Source: Flavobacteriaceae bacterium
Lineage (GTDB): Bacteria > Bacteroidota > Bacteroidia > Flavobacteriales > Flavobacteriaceae
DNA: 46,645 nucleotides
Direction of reading: 5' to 3'
Assembly (NCBI GenBank): GCA_012959395.1
Contig: DUDG01000038.1
Location: 15,544 to 62,188 of the forward strand
Under the pieces are notes generated by a model. That model had not been told where the DNA came from and made no database searches. It worked only from the letters and a program-made list of their open reading frames with translations. Positions 40,103 through 46,645 of the stretch are shown piece by piece. The translations under genes were made by a program, and so were the position numbers. How positions within the stretch are numbered: the stretch's first letter is position 1; each line of letters opens with the position of its first letter.

Positions 40103-41977
40103 ATGAATTCAAATTTAAAATTCTTTTTTTTAATAATTTTAATAGCATTAGTTGTTAATTTTTCTTTATTATCAGAAATTAATGAAGAAAAACCAAATAT
40201 AGTTTGGTTAGTTACCGAAGATAATTCAGTCCATTATATGAATTTATATACTGAAGGAGGGGCTGAAATGCCTGTAGTTGCCAATTTGGCAAATGAAGGT
40301 GTTATTTTTGACAATGCATTTTCAAATGCTCCTGTTTGTTCTGTTGCTAGAAGTACAATAATTACAGGGGCATATGCACCTAGAATTGGAACTCAATATC
40401 ACAGAAAATCATCACCAGTAAATTTACCTAAAAACATAATTCCTCTTCCAATTTATTTAAAAGAATTAGGCTATTACACCACTAATAATGCAAAAGAAGA
40501 TTATAATTTTATTAAAGAAAATAAAATATGGGATGAATCGTCATTGAAAGCTAGTTATAAAAATAGAAAAGCTGGACAACCTTTTTTTCATGTTCAAAAT
40601 TATCACGCAACTCATGAAGGAAAATTACATTTTAATAAAAAAGAGCTTAGTAGTGCTCTTGAATTAAATGATTTAGACAGCATCACTCCATTTCCATATC
40701 ATCCAGATACTCCAACTTTTAGATATACTCAATCTTTACTTCATACCCACCACAAGAATATTGATAAAGAAATGGGAAAATTTATTGAAAATTTGAAAAA
40801 AGAAGGATTAATGGAAAATACCATTATTTTTTTCTATGGTGATCATGGTGGGGTTTTACCTAGAAGTAAGGGTTATTTATATGAAAGTGGCCTCAATATT
40901 CCTTTTGTTGTATATGTTCCTGAAAAATGGTCTCATCTTTCGCCTTTTAAAAAAGGAACTAGAACTTCTACATTTATTGATTTTGTTGATTTAGTCCCTA
41001 CTGTATTATCTATAGCTGGAATTAAAATCCCTGATGGAATGGATGGTACTCCTTTTTTAGGAAAAGATTTAAAAAAGAGTAACCTTGAAAAACAAAATAT
41101 CACATTTGGTTATGCTGATAGATTTGATGAAAAATATGATCTAGTTAGATCTGTTAGAAAAGGAAAATACAAGTACATTAGAAACTACCAGCCCTTTAAT
41201 GTAGATGGAATATATAATTTTTACAGATACAAAATGCTAGCTTATAAAGAATGGTATAATCTATTTAAAGAAGGAAAGTTAAATAAGATTCAAAGTCAAT
41301 TTTTTCTTCCTAGAACACCTGAAGCACTTTATGATATAGAAGAAGATCCTCATGAGATCAATAATTTAGCTAAACATAAAAAACATAAAGAAACATTACT
41401 AAACTTAAGAGAAACTTTAAATAATCACGTAGTTTCTCAACCAGATCTTAGTTTTTTTCCAGAACCTTATTTTTTAGAAAATGGATTAGAAAATGCTGTA
41501 GATTTTGGTCAAAAAAATAAAAAAATAATTGAAAGCCTTGTAGAAACAGCTAATTTAAACTTGTATCCTTACAAGGATGTTTCTTCAGAAATTAAAAATG
41601 CTTTAGAAAATGAGAATCCATGGATAAGGTACTGGGGGCTTATAGTATGTTCTTCTTTTGGAATAGATGCAAAAGAGCACTTGAATAATATAAATTCAAT
41701 TTTTGAAAACGATTCAGAAAATTTAGTAAAAATAAGAGCTGCCGAGTACCTTCTTCTTAATAATTTAAAAATAGATTCGTCAAAAATTAATAATTTATTA
41801 AAAAATGCTAATTCTGAATCTGAAGCAAATCTTATGCTCAACACATTAGCTTTAATTAAAATAAAAAACCCTAATTACAAATTAGAACTAAACAAAAGTG
41901 TTTTCCCAAAGAAATGGTTTGAAAGGGAAAATGCACTTGTTAATAGAAGAATGAATTATTTAACTGACAGCGAATAG
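40103..41977 (+). CDS. S1 family sulfatase with CSVAR motif and C-terminal HEAT-like helices
   Basis: A 624-residue protein with an uncleaved-anchor or signal-peptidase-I type N-terminus (no lipobox Cys). The metal site is TEDNS (Glu39, Asp40) instead of DD, and the formylglycine motif is CSVAR at Cys79, with Val where Pro or Ala is usual. FYGDHGGVLPRSKG replaces the common SDNGG. Such variants are seen in part of family S1, so it is probably active rather than dead. Residues about 500-620 form alpha-helical HEAT-like repeats (NPWIRYWGLIVCSS, LVKIRAAEYLLL), an addition absent from the other five sulfatases. It starts the plus-strand sulfatase pair, and its TAG overlaps the following start region. 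Confidence 0.88.
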   Translation: MNSNLKFFFLIILIALVVNFSLLSEINEEKPNIVWLVTEDNSVHYMNLYTEGGAEMPVVANLANEGVIFDNAFSNAPVCSVARSTIITGAYAPRIGTQYHRKSSPVNLPKNIIPLPIYLKELGYYTTNNAKEDYNFIKENKIWDESSLKASYKNRKAGQPFFHVQNYHATHEGKLHFNKKELSSALELNDLDSITPFPYHPDTPTFRYTQSLLHTHHKNIDKEMGKFIENLKKEGLMENTIIFFYGDHGGVLPRSKGYLYESGLNIPFVVYVPEKWSHLSPFKKGTRTSTFIDFVDLVPTVLSIAGIKIPDGMDGTPFLGKDLKKSNLEKQNITFGYADRFDEKYDLVRSVRKGKYKYIRNYQPFNVDGIYNFYRYKMLAYKEWYNLFKEGKLNKIQSQFFLPRTPEALYDIEEDPHEINNLAKHKKHKETLLNLRETLNNHVVSQPDLSFFPEPYFLENGLENAVDFGQKNKKIIESLVETANLNLYPYKDVSSEIKNALENENPWIRYWGLIVCSSFGIDAKEHLNNINSIFENDSENLVKIRAAEYLLLNNLKIDSSKINNLLKNANSESEANLMLNTLALIKIKNPNYKLELNKSVFPKKWFERENALVNRRMNYLTDSE

Positions 41978-41982
41978 TGATT

Positions 41983-43467
41983 GTGAAAAAAATACTAACC
42001 TTAATTCTTTTAACCACTTTTATCTCTTGCCAAACTAGTGACTCTAAAGAAAAAAAACCCAATATTGTATTAATTATGGCTGATGATTTAGGTTGGAGTG
42101 ACCTATCTTATATGGGTTCAAATTATTACGAAACCCCTAATATTGATAAGCTTGCAAAAAGTGGAATGATATTTTACAATGCATATGCATCTTCTGCAAA
42201 CTGTGCGCCAAGTAGAGCGTCCATGATGACAGGAAAATACCATCCAGATCATGGAATTTATACTGTAAGTCCTTCTGATCGTGGGATTGATAAAACAAGA
42301 AAAATAATCCCAACAAAAAATACAGAAAATTTAGATTTAGATTTTTTTTTGATACCAGAAATGTTAAAAAGTGAAGGGTATATTAATGCTCATGTTGGAA
42401 AGTGGCATTTGGGCTCTAAGGGTTTTTATCCTGAGCAAAATGGATTTGATATTAATATAGGAGGTTGGGAAAAAGGGAGTCCAAAAGGAGGTTATTTTTC
42501 TCCTTATAAAAATCCTAAATTAGAAGATGGTCCAAAAGGAGAGTATTTAACCGATAGACTAACTAATGAAGCAATTAAATTCATTGATCAAAACAAAAAA
42601 AAACCATTTTTCTTGCACTTATCTTTTCACTCAGTTCATACCCCAATTCAAGCTAAAAAAGAATACCAAGAAAAATATTCTAAAAAAAATGGAGATGAAA
42701 ATCATAATCGATCTGATTATGCTGGCATGATTAATTCACTTGACGAAAATATTGGAAGAGTGCTAAATAAAATTGAGAAATTAGGATTATCTGAAAATAC
42801 GTTAATTATTTTTACATCTGATAATGGAGGGATTAGATCAATATCAAATCAATATCCTCTAAGAGCTGGAAAAGGATCTTACTATGAAGGAGGAATAAGA
42901 GTTCCTTTGATTTTTTCATGGCATGGTAAAATTACTGCTGGAACAAAATCATATGAAAGAGTTAGCAATATTGATTTTTATCCAACTATAAAAAATGTAA
43001 TAGACCACAATAATGAAAATTTAGAACTGGATGGAGTTGACTTAAATCCAATATTTGAAGGAAAAAATTTAAAAAAAAGAGCTTTGTTTTTCCATTTTCC
43101 TATCTATTTGGAAGCATACAATGTTCGGAAGGACGATGGGAGGGATCCTTTGTTTAGAACAAGACCTGGATCAGTAATTATTAAGGATAACTGGAAGCTT
43201 CATCACTATTTTGAAGACAATGGATTAGAGCTTTACAATATTGATAACGATGTTTCAGAATCAAAAGATTTAAGTAAAAAAAATAAAGAAAAAACCAAAG
43301 AGCTATTTGACGATTTAAAAAAGTGGAGAGAAGATAAAAATGCCCCTATTCCATCAGACAAAAATCCTAAATACAATCAAAAATTTGTTGACAGTCTAAT
43401 TTTTTTAATAAAAGATAAAAAACTAAGTGGAAGAGTTAAAGGCTTAATAAGGGTTTTGGATCATTAA
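41983..43467 (+). CDS. S1 family sulfatase lipoprotein (CAPSR)
   Basis: A 494-residue sulfatase counted from the GTG at 41983, which gives a typical MKKILTLILLTTFISC lipoprotein signal. Another in-frame GTG at 41977 sits inside the upstream TAG and adds two residues. The metal site is MADDLGWSDL, the maturation motif CAPSR has Cys at about residue 74, and GKWHLGS and FTSDNGGIRS follow. It is five bases after the preceding sulfatase, so the pair should be cotranscribed. The C-terminus is basic (KDKKLSGRVKGLIR). It is convergent with the next sulfatase, sharing TTAA at their stop codons. Confidence 0.92.
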   Translation: MKKILTLILLTTFISCQTSDSKEKKPNIVLIMADDLGWSDLSYMGSNYYETPNIDKLAKSGMIFYNAYASSANCAPSRASMMTGKYHPDHGIYTVSPSDRGIDKTRKIIPTKNTENLDLDFFLIPEMLKSEGYINAHVGKWHLGSKGFYPEQNGFDINIGGWEKGSPKGGYFSPYKNPKLEDGPKGEYLTDRLTNEAIKFIDQNKKKPFFLHLSFHSVHTPIQAKKEYQEKYSKKNGDENHNRSDYAGMINSLDENIGRVLNKIEKLGLSENTLIIFTSDNGGIRSISNQYPLRAGKGSYYEGGIRVPLIFSWHGKITAGTKSYERVSNIDFYPTIKNVIDHNNENLELDGVDLNPIFEGKNLKKRALFFHFPIYLEAYNVRKDDGRDPLFRTRPGSVIIKDNWKLHHYFEDNGLELYNIDNDVSESKDLSKKNKEKTKELFDDLKKWREDKNAPIPSDKNPKYNQKFVDSLIFLIKDKKLSGRVKGLIRVLDH

Positions 43468-44885
43468 TACTTAAATCGATCAGGGTTTAGCTTGTTATAT
43501 TGATCATTTGCTAATAGACCTAAAAAAATAGGATCCATCAAAGTTTTAGACCATCTTTTATACTCATTTTTAAGGCTATCATACATTTCTTTTTCTTGAT
43601 CTTTTAAATTGGTTTGTTCTGAAATTTCTTTTTTTAAATTATAAAGCGCATCCACTTGTTTATTTTTGATAAACTTAAATTTTTCAGATCTAACAGCTGA
43701 AGCCTCGGTTCTTAATTCATTTTTGTTTTGCATGAAATTATTTCTCCAAAATAAATTGCTATGTGGAGAATGTTTTTTTTCTCCCTTTAAAAAAGGAATA
43801 AGATTAACCCCATGTAACTTGTTTTTAGGTGTGATTTCAGGAGAAGTAATTGCTTTTGATGTAGCAAAAATATCAAGCGAACTTACTGGTTTATCAAATG
43901 TTTGACCTCCTTTAATTTGGCCAGGCCATTGCATTACAAAAGGAACTCTTACGCCTCCTTCAAACAAATTTCCTTTTTTACCTCTAAGTTCTCCGTTATC
44001 TGAATCACCTTTCAATCTACCTCCATTGTCTGAAAGAAAATATACAATAGTATTATCATAAATGCCTTTTTCTTTTAGTTTGGATATAATAGTTCCTATT
44101 CCATCATCCATCGCACTTACCATTGCAGCATAAGTTCTTCTGTTTTTGCTTTCAATTTCTAGAAATCTATTTAAATATTTTTCTGTTGCTTGCAATGGGC
44201 CATGGGGAGCATTATATGCCAAATAAATAAAAAATGGATTATTTGCATTTCTTTCAATAAAATTTACACTCTCTCTTGACAAAGCATCAGTTAAATATTC
44301 TTTCTCTTCTATTCTCTGTTCATTTCTTAAGAGTTTAGTTCTGTAAGCACCATTTTGACTTTTAACCTTAGTTTCATCTTCTAAATCCCATTCATATGGA
44401 AAGTATCTATGTCCTCCAGTTAAAAAACCAAAAAACTCATCAAACCCTCTTTTCATTGGCCTTAAACTTTCATGGGCTCCAAGATGCCATTTCCCAACAG
44501 CAAAAGTTTTGTAATTTGAAAGTTTAAGCATATCAGCAATTGTTTGCTCGGATAATGGCAGCCCCATGTTTGGATCTTTTGGAGTAAATAACGGGTTTTT
44601 GCCAAACCCAAAAGTATCTTGATATCTTCCAGTTATTAAACCTGCTCGACTTGGTCCACAAACAGGATAAGAAACATAGCCTTCAGAAAAAACAACTCCA
44701 TTTTTAGCAATATCATCAATATGAGGAGTTTTAATATCTTTAGAACCGTTAAAACCAACATCAGCATATCCTAAGTCATCTGCTAAAATAATTATGACGT
44801 TTGGTAATTCTGTATTCTCATTAATAACAGAACTACAGCTAATTACAGTTATATATAAAAATAAAAAGGTGTAGATGTTTTTCAT
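43464..44885 (-). CDS. S1 family sulfatase lipoprotein (CGPSR)
   Basis: A 473-residue sulfatase with lipobox VISC (Cys17), metal site LADDLGYADVG, formylglycine motif CGPSR (Cys76), GKWHLGAHE and FLSDNGG. It is closest by eye to the sulfatase at 38562 (both have LADDxGYADxGF, RRTYAAM/RKTYASM and a short C-terminus), so these two may share a subfamily. Its role is removal of sulfate esters from the same polysaccharide. It is divergent from the sulfatase at 45021 (135 bases between) and appears to be a single-gene unit. Confidence 0.92.
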   Translation of the reverse strand: MKNIYTFLFLYITVISCSSVINENTELPNVIIILADDLGYADVGFNGSKDIKTPHIDDIAKNGVVFSEGYVSYPVCGPSRAGLITGRYQDTFGFGKNPLFTPKDPNMGLPLSEQTIADMLKLSNYKTFAVGKWHLGAHESLRPMKRGFDEFFGFLTGGHRYFPYEWDLEDETKVKSQNGAYRTKLLRNEQRIEEKEYLTDALSRESVNFIERNANNPFFIYLAYNAPHGPLQATEKYLNRFLEIESKNRRTYAAMVSAMDDGIGTIISKLKEKGIYDNTIVYFLSDNGGRLKGDSDNGELRGKKGNLFEGGVRVPFVMQWPGQIKGGQTFDKPVSSLDIFATSKAITSPEITPKNKLHGVNLIPFLKGEKKHSPHSNLFWRNNFMQNKNELRTEASAVRSEKFKFIKNKQVDALYNLKKEISEQTNLKDQEKEMYDSLKNEYKRWSKTLMDPIFLGLLANDQYNKLNPDRFKY

Positions 44886-45020
44886 AAATAAACTTTATTA
44901 ATTTAAAATTAACAATAATTATTCTAGATATTGAATTATTTTATTTTTATGAATGTTATAACCCTTAAAATGAGTTAAAAGACCCATAAATCGAATAAAA
45001 GGTATACTTATATTTATAAA

Positions 45021-46580
45021 ATGATTAAAATAATATTCTCCTCACTCAAAATTACGTTACTTTCTTTATTATTTATAGGTTGTGCAGATCTTCAGAAAAA
45101 AAATAATAAAGAAATCAAACCCAACATTATTATTATTTATACAGATGACTTAGGATATGGTGATGTTAGTGCATATAAAAGAGGAACTTTAAACACTCCT
45201 AATATTGATAAGCTAGCAAATGAAGGTATGAGATTTACTAATGGTTATGCTTCTTCCGCAACATGTAGCCCTAGTAGGTACGCCTTGTTAACTGGAACTT
45301 ATCCATGGAGAAATCCAAGAGCAAAAATATTAACAGGAGCTTCACTAATTATTGATACAACAGAAATGACCATACCTAAGGTATTAAAAACTAAAGGATA
45401 TCACACCGGTATTGTTGGCAAATGGCATCTAGGCCTAGGCTCAGGTAAAATAGATTATAATTCTAATATATCACCTGGCCCTAATCAAGTAGGTTTTGAT
45501 TATTCCCACATTATGGCAGACACGCAAGATCGAGTTCCAAGTGTTTATATAGAAAATGGTTATGTAGTAAATCTAGATCCAAATGATCCTATAGAAGTTA
45601 ACTTTTCTTCCCAAAAAGAAAATAATGACTACGGTCTTCCAACAGGATTAAAAAACCCTGAATTAACTACTATGAAATGGCACCACGGTCACAATAGTTC
45701 TATTATAAATGGTGTGCCTAGAATTGGATATATGAAAGGAGGAGAAAAAGCAAAATGGAGCGATATCGATATGGCAGATCATTTTTTAGGAAAAGCTCAA
45801 GAATATATTAAAGAACATAAAGACAAACCTTTCTTTCTATATTATGCTCTGCAGCAGCCTCATGTGCCAAGAACACCCCACCCTAGATTTGAAGGTAAAT
45901 CTGGAATGGGCCCTAGAGGAGATGTAATTGTTGAGGCAGATTGGTGTGTTGGAGAATTTTATAAAACGTTAGAAGCCGAAGGGATTTTAGACAATACATT
46001 GATCATTTTTTCTAGTGATAATGGACCAGTTCTAAATGATGGATATTATGATGATGCTGTTGAAAAGCTTGGAGACCACACCCCTTCTGGTGGATTAAGA
46101 GGAGGAAAGTATAGTTTATTTGAAGCTGGTGCAAAAGTTCCTTTTATTGCCTATTGGAAAGGAAAAATAAAACCCAATGTTTCAAATGAAATAATCTCTC
46201 AAATAGATCTTTTTAATTCCATTTCCACTATAGTCGGCACAGACTATAAATCAAAAGATGGTATAGATTTTTCTAACTTAATTTTAAATAATGAAGGAAA
46301 CGGAAGAAATGAACTTATTCTTGAAGCATCAACTAGAACTGCATATAGAAATGGAGATTGGGCAATGATCCCTCCATATAATGGGGTAGCAATTAGTGAT
46401 TATACAAATATTGAATTAGGGAATTCAAAAGATTTTAAACTATATAATCTAAAAGACGATCCTTCACAAAAAAATGACCTTGCTAAAAAAGAACCAGAAA
46501 AGCTAAAGGAAATGATATCTAAATTTGTTAAAATTAGAGGAAGTAATTTTTCTAACATCGAAAATCTAAAATTAGAGTAA
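45021..46580 (+). CDS. S1 family sulfatase lipoprotein, arylsulfatase-like (CSPSR)
   Basis: A 519-residue sulfatase with lipobox LLFIGC (Cys21), metal site YTDDLGYGDVS, motif CSPSR (Cys82), GKWHLGLGS, and FSSDNGPVLNDGYYDD with the metal-binding Asp-Asn. A long insert (about 150-260) with TTMKWHHGHNSSI and the SGGLRGGKYSLFEAGAKVPF segment places it in the arylsulfatase A-like branch with a galactose- or hexosamine-6-sulfatase-type layout, though the substrate is not certain. It is the last gene in the window. Only 65 AT-rich bases follow, without a terminator or further ORF. Confidence 0.92.
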   Translation: MIKIIFSSLKITLLSLLFIGCADLQKKNNKEIKPNIIIIYTDDLGYGDVSAYKRGTLNTPNIDKLANEGMRFTNGYASSATCSPSRYALLTGTYPWRNPRAKILTGASLIIDTTEMTIPKVLKTKGYHTGIVGKWHLGLGSGKIDYNSNISPGPNQVGFDYSHIMADTQDRVPSVYIENGYVVNLDPNDPIEVNFSSQKENNDYGLPTGLKNPELTTMKWHHGHNSSIINGVPRIGYMKGGEKAKWSDIDMADHFLGKAQEYIKEHKDKPFFLYYALQQPHVPRTPHPRFEGKSGMGPRGDVIVEADWCVGEFYKTLEAEGILDNTLIIFSSDNGPVLNDGYYDDAVEKLGDHTPSGGLRGGKYSLFEAGAKVPFIAYWKGKIKPNVSNEIISQIDLFNSISTIVGTDYKSKDGIDFSNLILNNEGNGRNELILEASTRTAYRNGDWAMIPPYNGVAISDYTNIELGNSKDFKLYNLKDDPSQKNDLAKKEPEKLKEMISKFVKIRGSNFSNIENLKLE

Positions 46581-46645
46581 CTGTATTAAACAATCATTTT
46601 GAAGTCACTAATTTTTAGTTGAAAAATTTATCATATTTAATAATA

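Overview
The window looks like a piece of a low-GC (roughly 30% by eye) marine Bacteroidota chromosome, most likely Flavobacteriia. The signs are a SusC/SusD pair, a hybrid two-component regulator with a periplasmic propeller sensor, many short MKK-type lipoprotein signals ending in a Cys, A/T-rich leaders without Shine-Dalgarno sequences, and a large set of sulfatases. No closer taxonomic call is possible from sequence reading alone. No RNA gene, insertion sequence, phage gene or CRISPR array was seen.

Layout. Bases 1-15840 are mostly housekeeping and accessory genes: a cut-off ABC ATPase, an FAD oxidoreductase of the carotenoid-isomerase/retinol-saturase type, an AtoE-type fatty-acid transporter, an OsmC protein, a secreted endonuclease/exonuclease/phosphatase-fold protein, an alpha/beta hydrolase, a small membrane protein, a GreA-like factor overlapping a GH29 alpha-L-fucosidase, a SnoaL-like lipoprotein, an M28 peptidase with a membrane domain, a Na+/H+ antiporter, RarA, a beta-lactamase-fold lipoprotein and a DoxX-like protein.

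Bases 15899-46580 form a polysaccharide utilization locus (PUL). It contains two tandem right-handed beta-helix lipoproteins (15899-19326); six family S1 sulfatases (starting at 20958, 39944, 40103, 41983, 44885 and 45021); a five-gene sugar-acid cassette (Dabb protein, enolase-superfamily dehydratase, aldehyde dehydrogenase, HpcH/HpaI aldolase, RhaT-type transporter; 21329-26112); SusD and SusC (26194-31107); a hybrid two-component system (31229-35323); and a LacZ-like GH2 enzyme (35356-38565).

How it may work together (inference): surface SusC/SusD take up oligosaccharides, lipoprotein sulfatases and the GH2 and beta-helix proteins trim them, the HTCS senses a periplasmic oligosaccharide, and the released 6-deoxyhexose enters through the RhaT-type carrier. 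It would then be degraded by a non-phosphorylative route (aldonate dehydration, aldol cleavage to pyruvate and lactaldehyde, oxidation to lactate). The substrate is therefore probably a heavily sulfated polysaccharide containing a 6-deoxy sugar, fucose or rhamnose, plus beta-galactosyl-like linkages. The sugar dehydrogenase, the lactonase and the sulfatase-maturing enzyme are not in the window. The two most interesting items are the beta-helix pair, which has no assignable enzyme family, and the cassette with its palindrome-rich leader.
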